From Jeotgalibacillus alimentarius (lineage in GTDB: Bacteria > Bacillota > Bacilli > Bacillales > Jeotgalibacillaceae), in NCBI RefSeq assembly GCF_000829445.1, contig NZ_JXRQ01000008.1:62001-126000 (forward strand): a stretch of DNA of 64,000 nt, in the 5' to 3' direction. Positions within the stretch are counted from its first letter, which is position 1. Every line of letters starts with the position of its first letter. The position numbers and the translations under genes were made by a program. Of the stretch, positions 1 to 8,325 are shown one piece after another. A model generated the notes under the pieces. That model searched no databases. It was given only the letters and a program-made list of their open reading frames with translations, and was not told where the DNA came from.

Positions 1-9
1 GGTGTAAAT

Positions 10-273
10 ATGGATACGTTAATTATTTTGTTTTACTTAATCATGACTGCAGTTGGATTCATGTCGATGAGAAATGATAAAAAACGTGCGCAGAAGAATG
101 AATACAGAATTTCAGAGAAAACATTGTGGACAATCGCATTTTTAGGAGGCGCTCTGGGATCGTGGGTCGGAATGAGCTTCTATCGTCATAAAACAAGACA
201 TACCTCCTTCAGGATCGGTATGCCATTTCTTGTGATTTTATATAGTGGATTAATTATATGGGTAACGGGTTAA
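10..273 (+). CDS. ysdA: DUF1294 family small membrane protein YsdA
   Basis: 87-residue protein with two hydrophobic segments (about residues 2-19 and 71-85), a central Gly-rich stretch (FLGGALGSWVGM) and a His/Arg-rich turn (YRHKTRH). This is the pattern of the DUF1294 family, whose function is unknown. In B. subtilis ysdA follows infC-rpmI-rplT and precedes ysdB; the next gene here is ysdB, so this is probably the same place and the ribosomal protein genes would lie just left of the window. A GGTG motif precedes the ATG, but the upstream region is cut off. A strong terminator follows. The family call is confident; no function can be assigned. Confidence 0.85.
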   Translation: MDTLIILFYLIMTAVGFMSMRNDKKRAQKNEYRISEKTLWTIAFLGGALGSWVGMSFYRHKTRHTSFRIGMPFLVILYSGLIIWVTG

Positions 274-320
274 CACCTGACAAAGTCTACATGTATACAG
301 GCTTTTGTTCTGCCGGGACA

Positions 321-374
321 AAAAAGGGGTAAGCCTCTTCACTTTCAAACGTGAAGAGGCTTACCCCCTTTTTC
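321..374. terminator. Bidirectional intrinsic terminator between ysdA and ysdB
   Basis: Long near-perfect hairpin (arms 326-342 and 351-367, 8-base loop) flanked by an A-run on the left and a T-run on the right. It can stop transcription arriving from ysdA (+) and from ysdB (-), which converge here. Confidence 0.9.
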
Positions 375-422
375 TGTAGATAGAGCGCCGCATTATAGCC
401 AGCTGCGGAACTGAAAAATCAA

Positions 423-818
423 TCAGTCCGTATCTTCCTTTTCAAGAAGCTCCCGGATCGGACTTTTCCAGTCAATTTTTGCGTATGGATAGTTGCTCTT
501 GATTTCAGTCTCTATAAAACGGAAATCTTCCACCTTAAACCCCTGCAAATTAGCCGGGTCATCCGGCCAGACGAATATACTCACAACATCAAACGAACGG
601 TCAGCCTCGCCAAGGTATTTCTCGCCCTGAAACATAACTCCGTTGTACGTGATGAAAAAGTTTTTCCTCGGGTTGCGTGCATCATCGTGGAAGTAGTAGT
701 CTTCTTTTTCATGAGCGAGCTCAAGCTTTCTTTTAGGATCAAACAAATATTTTATCCCTTTATATAGCAGATAGAGTATCAGTACAGTAATCAGTACTCT
801 GAGCAGAATTAAGATCAT
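423..818 (-). CDS. ysdB: SigW-regulon membrane protein YsdB
   Basis: 131-residue protein with one N-terminal membrane helix (about residues 2-20) followed by a soluble, charged domain. Length and sequence style match B. subtilis YsdB (about 130 aa), a protein of unknown biochemical role in the envelope-stress SigW regulon. It is divergent from the dUTPase gene and convergent with ysdA. A SigW-type promoter lies 32 bases upstream of the start, which independently supports the identification. A GGAGTTACAGGGGG purine-rich stretch precedes the ATG. Function is not known beyond regulon membership in the model species. Confidence 0.8.
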   Translation of the reverse strand: MILILLRVLITVLILYLLYKGIKYLFDPKRKLELAHEKEDYYFHDDARNPRKNFFITYNGVMFQGEKYLGEADRSFDVVSIFVWPDDPANLQGFKVEDFRFIETEIKSNYPYAKIDWKSPIRELLEKEDTD

Positions 819-849
819 GTGAAACCCCCTGTAACTCCTTTTACCCTTG

Positions 850-876
850 TACGTATTCAGACTCGGAAAAGTTTCA
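850..876 (-). promoter_or_regulatory. SigW-type promoter for ysdB
   Basis: Read on the - strand: TGAAAC (876-871), 17 bases, CGTA (853-850). This matches the extracytoplasmic sigma factor W consensus TGAAAC-N16/17-CGTA exactly in both boxes. It lies 32 bases upstream of the ysdB start codon and faces it. Confidence 0.8.
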
Positions 877-920
877 GTTTTTCTATGATTTTTTGTTAAA
901 CTGAATCAGAAGGAGAGGGT

Positions 921-1412
921 ATGATGTTGAACTGGGAAGAACTGTATCACATGCAATATGAATTGGATTCTTTTATTGAAAAAGAAAATAACCTGTCAGG
1001 TAAAGATCTGTTAAGAGAAAAACTGCTTGCTTTATCAGTAGAAGCAGGGGAGCTTGCAAATGAAACAAGGTGTTTTAAGTTCTGGAGCCGAAAAGGACCT
1101 TCGGAAAAAAGTGTGATCCTTGAAGAATATGTAGATGGCATTCATTTTCTATTATCCATTGGTCTTGAAAAGGATTTCAGATTTTCGGACAGCGCTGCTG
1201 AAGAGGGAAGCCAATCGCTGACGGATTTATTTATAGCATATAACACGAGTATTAGTGAGTTCGAACGGGACCAGACTAAAGACCATTATATTCAGATGTG
1301 GCGTGTGTATTTAGCCATTGGTGAAAAGCTCAGCTTCAGTGCACAGGATACGATAGAGGCTTATATTCAAAAAAACAAAGTTAACGTTGAGCGTCAAAAA
1401 AATGAATACTAA
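921..1412 (+). CDS. All-alpha dUTP diphosphatase (dUTPase_2 family)
   Basis: 163-residue helical protein of the dimeric all-alpha NTP pyrophosphatase type. The metal-binding Glu/Asp pairs are visible as VEAGELANE (about residues 40-48) and, after a basic stretch, EEYVDGIHF (about 68-76), the ExxE...ExxD pattern of dUTPase_2/MazG-like enzymes. The expected reaction is dUTP to dUMP plus pyrophosphate, keeping uracil out of DNA and feeding dTMP synthesis. A strong ribosome-binding site (AGGAGAGGG) sits at 911-919; the ATG at 924 is an equally possible start with better spacing. The gene is not in this place in B. subtilis, so it may be a lineage-specific insertion between ysdB and ysdC. Confidence 0.8.
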   Translation: MMLNWEELYHMQYELDSFIEKENNLSGKDLLREKLLALSVEAGELANETRCFKFWSRKGPSEKSVILEEYVDGIHFLLSIGLEKDFRFSDSAAEEGSQSLTDLFIAYNTSISEFERDQTKDHYIQMWRVYLAIGEKLSFSAQDTIEAYIQKNKVNVERQKNEY

Positions 1413-1414
1413 TT

Positions 1415-1443
1415 TTGTGAATACTCTGTCGAAGTGGTATAAT
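1415..1443 (+). promoter_or_regulatory. SigA promoter for ysdC
   Basis: TTGTGA (1415-1420), 17-base spacer, TATAAT (1438-1443), with an extended TG two bases before the -10 box. It lies just after the dUTPase stop codon and 33 bases before the ysdC start. Confidence 0.75.
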
Positions 1444-1475
1444 GACTGTTGGAAATATGTTAGGGAGGCGAAGAA

Positions 1476-2561
1476 ATGACAAAATATAATGAACAGCTGA
1501 CTATGCTGAAAGATTTAACGGATGCAAAAGGAATTCCGGGTAATGAACGGGAGCCACGAGAAGTTATGAAGAAATACATATCGCCATTTGCTGATGAAGT
1601 GTCAACAGATGGTATCGGAAGCCTGATCGCAAAGAAATCAGGTGAAGAAGGCGGACCGCGCGTGATGGTGGCAGGTCACCTCGATGAAGTCGGCTTTATG
1701 ATCACACAGATTGATGACAAAGGCTTTCTTAAGTTCCAGACAGTCGGTGGCTGGTGGTCTCAGGTCATGCTGGCTCAGCGTGTAACGATCGTAACCAATA
1801 AAGGGGATATCACAGGTGTAATTGGATCAAAACCACCGCATATCCTCCCTCCGGAAGCGCGGAAAAAGCCTGTTGATATTAAAGACATGTTTATTGATAT
1901 CGGTGCATCATCTAAAGAAGAAGCAATGGAATGGGGCGTAACACCTGGTGATATGGCTGTTCCATATTTTGAGTTCACAGTGATGAACAATGATAAAATG
2001 CTTCTTGCAAAAGCCTGGGATAACCGTATCGGATGTGCGATTGCCATTGATGTGCTTCGACATCTGAAAGACCAGCAGCATCCGAATGAAGTCTTCGGAG
2101 TAGGTACAGTCCAGGAAGAAGTCGGCCTGCGCGGTGCCCGTACAGCAGCTGCAACGGTAAAACCTGATATCGGTATTGCAGTCGATGTTGGTATTGCAGG
2201 AGATACGCCTGGTGTGACAGCTAAAGAAGCAAGTTCAAAGATGGGTGACGGTCCTCAGATTATTCTATATGATGCATCAATGGTCGGTCATAAAGGACTG
2301 AGAGATTTCATTACGAATATTGCTGATGAGCACGGAATTCCTTATCAGTTTGATGCGATTGCAGGCGGAGGAACAGATGCAGGTTCGATACACTTATCTG
2401 CGACAGGTGCACCTTCTATTGCGATTACTGTAGCATCACGCTACATTCATTCACACGCAGCGATGATTCATAAGGATGATTATGAGAATGCAGTGAATCT
2501 GATCGTGGAAGTCATTAAAAAGCTTGACCGTGATACTGTTAATTCAATTACGTTTGATTAA
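1476..2561 (+). CDS. ysdC: M42 family metallo-aminopeptidase YsdC
   Basis: 361-residue cytosolic peptidase of the M42 (glutamyl aminopeptidase/deblocking aminopeptidase) family, a two-metal enzyme that usually assembles as a tetrahedral dodecamer and trims peptides. Metal and catalytic motifs are visible in order: AGHLDEVGF (His68, Asp70), KAWDNRIG (bridging Asp), [11 protein letters not shown] (catalytic Glu pair), VDVG (metal Asp), and the C-terminal GGGTDAG and IHSHAAM (metal His). GGGAGGCGAAG provides the ribosome-binding site 7 bases before the ATG. It is transcribed from its own promoter, and is followed by repeat copy R1 and a terminator, so it is probably monocistronic. Homologues were often annotated as endoglucanase M, which is a misnomer. 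Confidence 0.92.
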   Translation: MTKYNEQLTMLKDLTDAKGIPGNEREPREVMKKYISPFADEVSTDGIGSLIAKKSGEEGGPRVMVAGHLDEVGFMITQIDDKGFLKFQTVGGWWSQVMLAQRVTIVTNKGDITGVIGSKPPHILPPEARKKPVDIKDMFIDIGASSKEEAMEWGVTPGDMAVPYFEFTVMNNDKMLLAKAWDNRIGCAIAIDVLRHLKDQQHPNEVFGVGTVQEEVGLRGARTAAATVKPDIGIAVDVGIAGDTPGVTAKEASSKMGDGPQIILYDASMVGHKGLRDFITNIADEHGIPYQFDAIAGGGTDAGSIHLSATGAPSIAITVASRYIHSHAAMIHKDDYENAVNLIVEVIKKLDRDTVNSITFD

Positions 2562-2627
2562 TGTGAATGATTGTCTAATAAATGCAGAAGAACAAGATTT
2601 ATTAGCGATCTAATTATCATATTCTAG

Positions 2628-2753
2628 GTGAACGGAGTGGAAGGCGGTGACTCCGGGATGTTAAGCGGGAGAGCTGAGACCCCGCAGCGCAAAGCGTGAG
2701 GAGGCTCAGCGACCGCCGTCCGGAAAGCATCCGCCTGAAACGCAGTGAACCGG
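2628..2753 (+). repeat. Structured intergenic repeat, copy R1 (subfamily A)
   Basis: GC-rich element of about 126 bp between the ysdC stop and its terminator. It shares conserved blocks GGCGGTGACTCCGGGA, GCTGAGACCCCGCAG, GAGGAGGCT and GTCCGGAAAGC with six other copies in this window. It can fold into nested stems: GGCGG/CCGCC outside, GCTGAG/CTCAGC in the middle and CGC-AAA-GCG inside. Orientation is the same as ysdC transcription. Confidence 0.85.
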
Positions 2754-2765
2754 TTACAGTATCAG

Positions 2766-2801
2766 AGGCTGAGACTTTTTTACATGTCTCAGCCTTTTTT
2801 T
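2766..2801 (+). terminator. Intrinsic terminator after ysdC and repeat R1
   Basis: Stem AGGCTGAGAC (2766-2775) with GTCTCAGCCT (2786-2795), 10-base loop, seven T residues. It lies directly 3' of repeat R1 and 37 bases before the next gene. Confidence 0.9.
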
Positions 2802-2837
2802 GATATGATGGCATTAATAATGAAAAAGGAGTCTATT

Positions 2838-3290
2838 ATGCCAATTATTGAATATGCGCTGTTGTTTCTTGCGGCAGCTACGCCGTGGCTTGAGATTGCG
2901 CTGGTGATCCCGCTTGGAATTTTGAGGGGGCTGTCTCCGTTCTGGGTGATGATAACGGGGTTTGCAGGTAATCTGTTAACTGTCTTTCTGCTGGTTGTTT
3001 TATTTCAGAAAGTGAAGGAATATATGGCAAGACGAAAAGAAAAAAGTGAAGGTGAAAAAGAAGGAAAGCGACAGACGAGGGCGAGAAATATTTGGAATAA
3101 GTATGGGTTACCCGGCCTGTCACTTCTTGGACCTATCCTGATTGGTACGCACATTGCTGCTTTTATCGCGCTGACATTAGGTGCTGATAAAACGCGCGTA
3201 TTAATCTGGCAGGTGATCAGTATTGCGCTGTGGACGCTTGCATTCGGCTATGCTGCAGTGTTTGGAGTGGACTTTTTGCTTAATGCTTAA
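2838..3290 (+). CDS. Small multidrug-export-family membrane protein
   Basis: 150-residue integral membrane protein with about four hydrophobic segments (residues 6-28, 35-58, about 92-112 and 125-147) separated by a very basic and acidic loop (residues 60-85). The pattern ATPWLEIALVIPLG near the N-terminus and PGLSLLGPILIGTHIAA in the second half are typical of the Sm_multidrug_ex family (PF06695). The family name is historical and transport is unproven. The open frame extends upstream to 2745, but that would cross the preceding terminator; the ATG at 2838 has an AAAAAGGAG ribosome-binding site, so I start there. Its last 11 bases overlap the end of the convergent sspI gene. Confidence 0.8.
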   Translation: MPIIEYALLFLAAATPWLEIALVIPLGILRGLSPFWVMITGFAGNLLTVFLLVVLFQKVKEYMARRKEKSEGEKEGKRQTRARNIWNKYGLPGLSLLGPILIGTHIAAFIALTLGADKTRVLIWQVISIALWTLAFGYAAVFGVDFLLNA

Positions 3291-3489
3291 GTCCGCTTTC
3301 AAGCACCTGCAGCATTTTTTGCTGTTCTGCTTCAGGGCTTTCTTTCCAGATGATCTCAAACAGCACACCAAGTCCAGGCAGGAGCTGTTCTTCCTCTCTC
3401 TGAATTGAATCAACAATCGTATCCTTCAGCTGCTCAACGTTGTTTTCTTTTACATTTTGTACGACGGTTTGTCTAATATTCAAATTCAT
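3280..3489 (-). CDS. sspI: Small acid-soluble spore protein SspI
   Basis: 69-residue protein beginning MNLNIRQTVVQNVKEN and containing LLPGLGVLFEIIWK, which matches the SspI (SASP-I) family closely in sequence and length. SspI is a minor spore-core protein made in the forespore late in sporulation. The open frame extends upstream to 3606, but the internal ATG at 3489 has a strong GGAGGG site 6 bases upstream and gives the family's normal length. The position next to ysgA and pheS is the same as in B. subtilis. The 3' end overlaps the convergent membrane-protein gene by 11 bases. I could not identify a convincing SigG promoter. Confidence 0.92.
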   Translation of the reverse strand: MNLNIRQTVVQNVKENNVEQLKDTIVDSIQREEEQLLPGLGVLFEIIWKESPEAEQQKMLQVLESGLKH

Positions 3490-3531
3490 CGTCAACCCTC
3501 CATTCAGAATGATAGTTTCTCCATCTTCACT

Positions 3532-3560
3532 TTGTTTATACATAAAAACTCGGCTATAAT
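3532..3560 (+). promoter_or_regulatory. SigA promoter for ysgA
   Basis: TTGTTT (3532-3537), exact 17-base spacer, perfect TATAAT (3555-3560), 33 bases upstream of the GTG start of the RNA methyltransferase gene. Confidence 0.75.
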
Positions 3561-3593
3561 AAGAAAATCGATGAGACAGGGAGTTGCATACAC

Positions 3594-4337
3594 GTGATTC
3601 AATCACTGCAAAATACGAAAGTAAAAGAGTGGAAAAAGCTTACGACGAAAAAAGGCCGCGATAAGAGCGGATTATTTATAGCTGAAGGATGGCATCTGAC
3701 TGAAGAGGCAATTAAAGCTGATGCAGCAGTAGAAGTGATTGTAAAAGAAGGAATAGAACTGCCTGACTATCTTGAGGAGGCAACGATACATTTTGTCACT
3801 GAAGAAATTGCGCTCTCGCTTGCAGAGACTGAACATACACAAGGTGTATTCACCGTCTGCAGACAGCCTTCTGCTGAATTCGAGAGCCTTAAGGCAGCGA
3901 ACATTCTGATGCTTGATGCTGTACAGGATCCGGGTAACCTTGGCACAATGATCAGAACAGCTGATGCAGCTGGAATAGATGCCATTATACTTGGGAAAGG
4001 CACCGCTGATCCATATAATGCAAAAGTACTCCGCTCCGCACAGGGCAGTCATTTTCACCTGCCATTGATCAGACAAGACCTGTCTTCGGCAATTGAAGCA
4101 TGTAAAGAGCTTGGAATTCCTGTATTCGGAACTTCTCTGCAGGGTGCTGAGCCTTATGGTCACACTGCACAGCAGGAAAAGTTTGCATTGATTGTCGGTA
4201 ATGAAGGTGCCGGAGTAAATCCTGAGTTTCTTGAACTGACAGATCAAAACCTTTATATCCCGATCTATGGAAAAAGCGAATCATTAAATGTGGCGATTGC
4301 TGCAGGGATCCTGCTTTATCATTTGAAAAAACAATGA
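3594..4337 (+). CDS. ysgA: TrmH/SpoU-family RNA 2'-O-methyltransferase YsgA
   Basis: 247-residue SPOUT-class methyltransferase. Residues 1-90 form the substrate-binding domain (starts IQSLQNTKVKEWKKL, containing LFIAEGWHL). Residues from about 100 form the trefoil-knot catalytic domain with the three SpoU motifs: LDAVQDPGNLGTMIRTADA, LIVGNEGAGV and IPIYGKSESLNVAIAAGILLY. The family transfers a methyl group from AdoMet to a ribose 2'-OH in rRNA or tRNA; the exact target of YsgA is not known to me. The start is GTG with a modest AGACAGGGAG ribosome-binding region. The position between sspI and pheS is conserved with B. subtilis. Confidence 0.9.
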   Translation: MIQSLQNTKVKEWKKLTTKKGRDKSGLFIAEGWHLTEEAIKADAAVEVIVKEGIELPDYLEEATIHFVTEEIALSLAETEHTQGVFTVCRQPSAEFESLKAANILMLDAVQDPGNLGTMIRTADAAGIDAIILGKGTADPYNAKVLRSAQGSHFHLPLIRQDLSSAIEACKELGIPVFGTSLQGAEPYGHTAQQEKFALIVGNEGAGVNPEFLELTDQNLYIPIYGKSESLNVAIAAGILLYHLKKQ

Positions 4338-4342
4338 TTGTC

Positions 4343-4371
4343 TTTAAAATGAATTTCAAGTAGTATATACT
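4343..4371 (+). promoter_or_regulatory. Probable promoter of the pheST leader
   Basis: TTTAAA (4343-4348), 17 bases, TATACT (4366-4371). The -35 match is weak, but position and spacing suit a start of the T-box transcript near 4378. Confidence 0.45.
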
Positions 4372-4377
4372 TGTTGT

Positions 4378-4650
4378 GAAAAGAAATAAAAACGTTGACG
4401 GAGAAAAGTAATCTGGTCAATTTGTGTGACAGGGAAGGTGGATCCTTGACTGAAAATCCGCCTGCACAAACCATGATGAAGTTCACCTCCAGAGTTGTCA
4501 CCGGGACCGCATATTGCGTAAAGGTGTACCGGCTAAACGCCGTTATCAGTCTAATGAGCGGATCTGTCTGTTATGACGGATCAATCAGGGTGGTACCACG
4601 GAATCAAAGCACTTCGTCCCTTTTACCAGGGGTGAAGTGCTTTTTTATAT
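4378..4650 (+). promoter_or_regulatory. T-box leader (tRNA-Phe sensing) of pheST
   Basis: The leader contains the diagnostic T-box sequence AGGGTGGTACCACG (4587-4600), which pairs with the uncharged tRNA acceptor end. It is followed by a terminator hairpin (arm about 4606-4620, arm about 4628-4642) and a T-run. A TTC Phe codon at 4482-4484 in the upstream stem region is the likely specifier codon; this assignment is by position and gene identity and was not folded computationally. Uncharged tRNA-Phe should favour the antiterminator and permit pheST expression. Confidence 0.92.
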
Positions 4651-4699
4651 TGATCCGGCTCCTAGTCTGAGCCGATGAATTAGAGGAGGAACGCATGTA

Positions 4700-5743
4700 A
4701 TGGAACAACGATTACAGGAACTGAAGCAGGAAGCACTTGAAAAAGTTCAGCATGCTGCTGACTTAAAAGAATTAAATGATGTCCGGGTTGCTTATCTGGG
4801 TAAAAAAGGACCGATCACTGAAGTGCTGAAGGGAATGGGTAAGCTCTCAGCTGAAGAACGCCCTAAGATGGGCGCGCTGGCAAATGAAGTGCGCGACCAG
4901 ATAACAGGTGCGATCGAAGAAAAGCAGATAGGACTTGAAAAAGAAGCAGTTGAAAAACAGCTTGCTGAAGAGTCAATTGATGTCACACTGCCTGGGCGTC
5001 CTGTGCCAGCTGGTCACGCTCACCCGCTGACAACTGTCATTGAAGAAATTGAAGATCTGTTTATTTCGATGGGTTATACCGTTGAGGAAGGCCCTGAAGT
5101 TGAGAAGGATTACTACAACTTCGAAGCGCTTAACCTGCCTAAGGGTCACCCTGCAAGAGATATGCAGGATTCATTTTATATTACAGAAGATGTGCTGCTC
5201 AGAACACACACTTCACCTGTACAGGCAAGAACAATGGAACGTCACGCAGGAAAAGGCCCTGTGAAAATTATCTGTCCGGGTAAAGTGTATCGCCGTGACA
5301 ATGATGATGCCACGCACTCTCATCAGTTCATGCAGATTGAAGGCCTTGTAGTGGATGAAAATATCCGTATGAGTGATCTGAAAGGAACGCTGAATGTATT
5401 TGCGAAGAAAATGTTTGGTGAAGACCGTGAAATCAGACTTCGTCCAAGTTTCTTCCCATTTACAGAACCGTCAGTTGAAATGGATATTTCATGCAAGATC
5501 TGTGGTGGTAAAGGCTGCAGCGTGTGTAAAGGCACAGGCTGGATTGAGATTCTTGGAGCTGGAATGGTGCATCCAAACGTCTTAAGAATGGCTGGATTTG
5601 ATCCTGAAAAATATACAGGGTTTGCATTTGGAATGGGACCGGAGCGGATTGCCATGTTGAAATACGGAATTGATGATATCCGTCATTTCTACACGAATGA
5701 TGACCGTTTCTTAAAACAATTCGCACGTAAGGAAATTCGCTAA
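4700..5743 (+). CDS. pheS: Phenylalanyl-tRNA synthetase alpha subunit
   Basis: 347 residues, close to the usual ~344. The N-terminal ~85 residues are a helical coiled-coil arm ([17 protein letters not shown] onwards). From about residue 105 comes the class II catalytic core with motif 1 ([18 protein letters not shown]), motif 2 (FRRD equivalent [15 protein letters not shown]) and motif 3 ([19 protein letters not shown]). A four-Cys insert [14 protein letters not shown] is present at about residues 258-271; this is not universal in PheS and may bind a metal. It works with PheT as an alpha2-beta2 enzyme charging tRNA-Phe. The ribosome-binding site is AGAGGAGGAACG, and expression is under the upstream T-box. 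Confidence 0.97.
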   Translation: MEQRLQELKQEALEKVQHAADLKELNDVRVAYLGKKGPITEVLKGMGKLSAEERPKMGALANEVRDQITGAIEEKQIGLEKEAVEKQLAEESIDVTLPGRPVPAGHAHPLTTVIEEIEDLFISMGYTVEEGPEVEKDYYNFEALNLPKGHPARDMQDSFYITEDVLLRTHTSPVQARTMERHAGKGPVKIICPGKVYRRDNDDATHSHQFMQIEGLVVDENIRMSDLKGTLNVFAKKMFGEDREIRLRPSFFPFTEPSVEMDISCKICGGKGCSVCKGTGWIEILGAGMVHPNVLRMAGFDPEKYTGFAFGMGPERIAMLKYGIDDIRHFYTNDDRFLKQFARKEIR

Positions 5744-5755
5744 GGAGGATCTGAC

Positions 5756-8167
5756 ATGTTTGTATCTTATAAATGGCTGGAAGAATATATTGACTTAACT
5801 GATGTAACACCTGAAGAACTTGCTGAGAAGATTACACGCTCAGGAATTGAGGTTGAAGGAGTAGAAGTACCTGCAGAAGGGATTAAAAATGTGGTCATCG
5901 GACACGTTGTCTCATGTGAAAAACATCCGGAAGCAGACAAGCTGAACATTTGTCAGGTGGATGTAGGAGAAGATGAGAACGTACAGATTATCTGTGGCGC
6001 TCCAAACGTTGCCGAAGGACAGAAAGTAGCTGTAGCAAAAGTAGGCGCAGTACTTCCCGGTAATTTTAAAATTAAAAAAGCGAAGCTGCGCGGTGAAGCT
6101 TCTCACGGGATGATCTGCTCACTTCAGGAGCTTGGCGTAGAGGCAAAGCTTGTTGAAAAGAAATATGCAGAAGGTATTTTTAATTTCCCTCAAAATGCAG
6201 AAGTCGGTGCAGATGCGCTTGAAGCACTGATGCTCGATGATGCAATTTTAGAACTCGGTCTGACACCGAACCGCGCAGATGCAATGAGTATGATTGGTGT
6301 GGCTTATGAGACAGGCGCTATTCTTGATCGTCCTGTAAAGCTGCCTGATCTGAGCTATGACACTGTCTCAGAGAAAGCGGAAGATGCGATTAAGGTAAGC
6401 GTTGAAGCGACTGAAGAAAATCCGATCTACCTTGCAAAAGTAGTAAAGGATGTTAAAGTCGGTGAATCTCCACAGTGGTTGAAAAACCGTCTCGTTGCTG
6501 CCGGCATCAGACCACATAACAATGTTGTTGATATCACGAACTATATTCTGATTGAATACGGCCAGCCGCTTCATGCATTTGACCTCGATCAGATTAAAAC
6601 AGGCCAAATTGTCGTCCGTCTTGCCAAGCAGGGTGAGAAGATTAAGACGCTTGATGAGGCTGAGAGAACGTTAAGTGACAATCATCTGGTGATCACGAAT
6701 GGTGAAGAGCCGATGGCGATTGCAGGTGTGATGGGCGGCTATGACAGTGAAGTGACTGATCAGACAGTCAATGTTGTCATTGAGTCTGCATACTTCGCAC
6801 CGTCTTCAGTACGTCAGACGTCAAAAGAGATCGGCTTGCGCAGTGAAGCAAGCTCGCGTTTTGAAAAAGGTGTGGATCCCAAGCGTGCAGCACTTGCAGC
6901 AGAACGCGCAGCCCAGTTGATGTCACTGTATGCAGATGGAAAAGTACTCTCCGGTACATCTGCCGCTGAACATATGGATATCAAAGAAAAAGTGATTTCA
7001 ATCAGCCTTGAGAAAATTAATCGTGTAACTGGTACAGATCTTTCTGAAGCTGATGTGCTCGATATTTTCCGCCGGCTGCAGATTGAAGCAGAAGCAAAAG
7101 ACGGCATCATTACAGTGTCAGCTCCAACGCGCCGCGGGGATCTTGAAATTGAGGAAGATCTGATCGAAGAGGTTGCACGTCTTTATGGATATGACAATAT
7201 TCCAATGACGCTTCCGGTTCATGAAACAAATCCGGGCGGACTATCTCCGAGACAACAAAAGCGCCGTTTGATTCGTCAGACAATGGAAGGGGCAGGACTT
7301 GTTCAGGCTGTCACGTATTCACTGACTAACCAGCAGAAAGTCACTGAGTTTGCGCTTGAGGTGAAAACACCTGTTGAGCTAATGATGCCAATGAGTGAAG
7401 AAAGAAGCCAGCTGAGACAAAGTATCATTCCGCAATTGCTTGAGAGTGTTTCATACAACAGCGCGAGACAAAAAGATTCTTCAGCATTTTATGAAACAGG
7501 GTCAGTCTTCCTGTCTGAAGGCGGAGAACTGCCGAACGAAGAAGAACATCTTGCCGGAGCGCTGACAGGTCTGTGGCAGCTGCATCCATGGCAGGGGGAG
7601 AAAAAGCCGGTTGACTTCTATGTAGCAAAAGGTATTTTAGATACCCTTTGGGAGAAGCTTGGTGTAACTGAAGATATCCGCTATGAAGCTGCTAAAATGG
7701 ATCAGCTGCATCCTGGCAGAACAGCTGCCGTTATTTACAAGGGCCAGCCGATCGGCATTGTCGGACAGGTTCACCCTGTCAAAGCAAAAGAGCTTGACCT
7801 AAAGGAAACATATGTATTTGAAATCAAGCTTGAAGCGATTTACCAGGAAGAATCAGCGCCGCTTAAATATAACGCGATTCCAAGATACCCTTCTATCTCA
7901 CGCGATATCGCGCTTGTGACAGATAGAGATGTAGCAGCAGGTACAATTGAGTCGGTTATTAAACAAGCCGGCGGAACACTGCTGAAGCAGGTTCAATTAT
8001 TTGATCTGTATCAGGGGGATAAAATGGAGGAAGGTAAAAAATCTCTTGCATTCTCACTGACGTATATGGATCCTGAACGTACATTAACAGATGAAGAAGT
8101 CGTAAAAGCACATACCAAAGTGCTTGAAGCGGTTAAGCAGGAAACAGGCGCAGAACTGCGTTCATAA
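5756..8167 (+). CDS. pheT: Phenylalanyl-tRNA synthetase beta subunit
   Basis: 803 residues, the standard full length. Domains in order: an EMAP/OB-type tRNA-binding domain (about 40-155, containing [16 protein letters not shown]), the B3/B4 editing domain (about 210-385, with [22 protein letters not shown]), the B5 domain (about 405-475), the catalytic-like core (about 485-680), and the C-terminal FDX-ACB anticodon-binding domain (about 709-803, starting [11 protein letters not shown]). It removes mischarged tyrosine and completes the PheRS tetramer. It lies 12 bases after pheS with its own AAGGAGG site and is cotranscribed under the T-box. Confidence 0.97.
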   Translation: MFVSYKWLEEYIDLTDVTPEELAEKITRSGIEVEGVEVPAEGIKNVVIGHVVSCEKHPEADKLNICQVDVGEDENVQIICGAPNVAEGQKVAVAKVGAVLPGNFKIKKAKLRGEASHGMICSLQELGVEAKLVEKKYAEGIFNFPQNAEVGADALEALMLDDAILELGLTPNRADAMSMIGVAYETGAILDRPVKLPDLSYDTVSEKAEDAIKVSVEATEENPIYLAKVVKDVKVGESPQWLKNRLVAAGIRPHNNVVDITNYILIEYGQPLHAFDLDQIKTGQIVVRLAKQGEKIKTLDEAERTLSDNHLVITNGEEPMAIAGVMGGYDSEVTDQTVNVVIESAYFAPSSVRQTSKEIGLRSEASSRFEKGVDPKRAALAAERAAQLMSLYADGKVLSGTSAAEHMDIKEKVISISLEKINRVTGTDLSEADVLDIFRRLQIEAEAKDGIITVSAPTRRGDLEIEEDLIEEVARLYGYDNIPMTLPVHETNPGGLSPRQQKRRLIRQTMEGAGLVQAVTYSLTNQQKVTEFALEVKTPVELMMPMSEERSQLRQSIIPQLLESVSYNSARQKDSSAFYETGSVFLSEGGELPNEEEHLAGALTGLWQLHPWQGEKKPVDFYVAKGILDTLWEKLGVTEDIRYEAAKMDQLHPGRTAAVIYKGQPIGIVGQVHPVKAKELDLKETYVFEIKLEAIYQEESAPLKYNAIPRYPSISRDIALVTDRDVAAGTIESVIKQAGGTLLKQVQLFDLYQGDKMEEGKKSLAFSLTYMDPERTLTDEEVVKAHTKVLEAVKQETGAELRS

Positions 8168-8171
8168 ATGT

Positions 8172-8204
8172 AAAAAAGCTGAGACGTTTGGTCTCAGCTT
8201 TTTT
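8172..8204 (+). terminator. Intrinsic terminator after pheT
   Basis: Perfect 14-bp stem (8172-8185 with 8191-8204) including AAGCTGAGAC/GTCTCAGCTT, 5-base loop, ending in six T residues; the A-run on the left makes it potentially bidirectional. Confidence 0.92.
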
Positions 8205-8228
8205 GATGGCGTTTTTACATGATTTAGG

Positions 8229-8312
8229 TGACATGGGAGGGACGGAGCTTCCTGATTCACTTTTGGAATGATTCTAAAAATGGTACAGTTAACTCCGTCC
8301 CTGCTGTGCCCC
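8229..8312. repeat. REP-like inverted-repeat element between pheT and rnhC
   Basis: The region contains GGGACGGAG near 8238 and its inverse complement CTCCGTCCC near 8296, separated by about 50 bases of AT-rich sequence. It does not resemble the R-family repeats. Similar GGGACGGAG-bounded palindromes occur around REP-associated Y1 transposases in Bacillales, but no transposase is present here and only one copy is seen in this window. The 157 bases between pheT and rnhC hold nothing else that I recognise. Confidence 0.4.
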
Positions 8313-8325
8313 CTTAAAAAATCCA

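Noticed and set aside
2617-2814. 65-codon - strand ORF after ysdC
   Set aside because: It is the antisense of repeat R1 and a terminator.
3672-4247. 191-codon ORF antisense to ysgA
   Set aside because: Fully antisense to a well-supported methyltransferase, no family resemblance.
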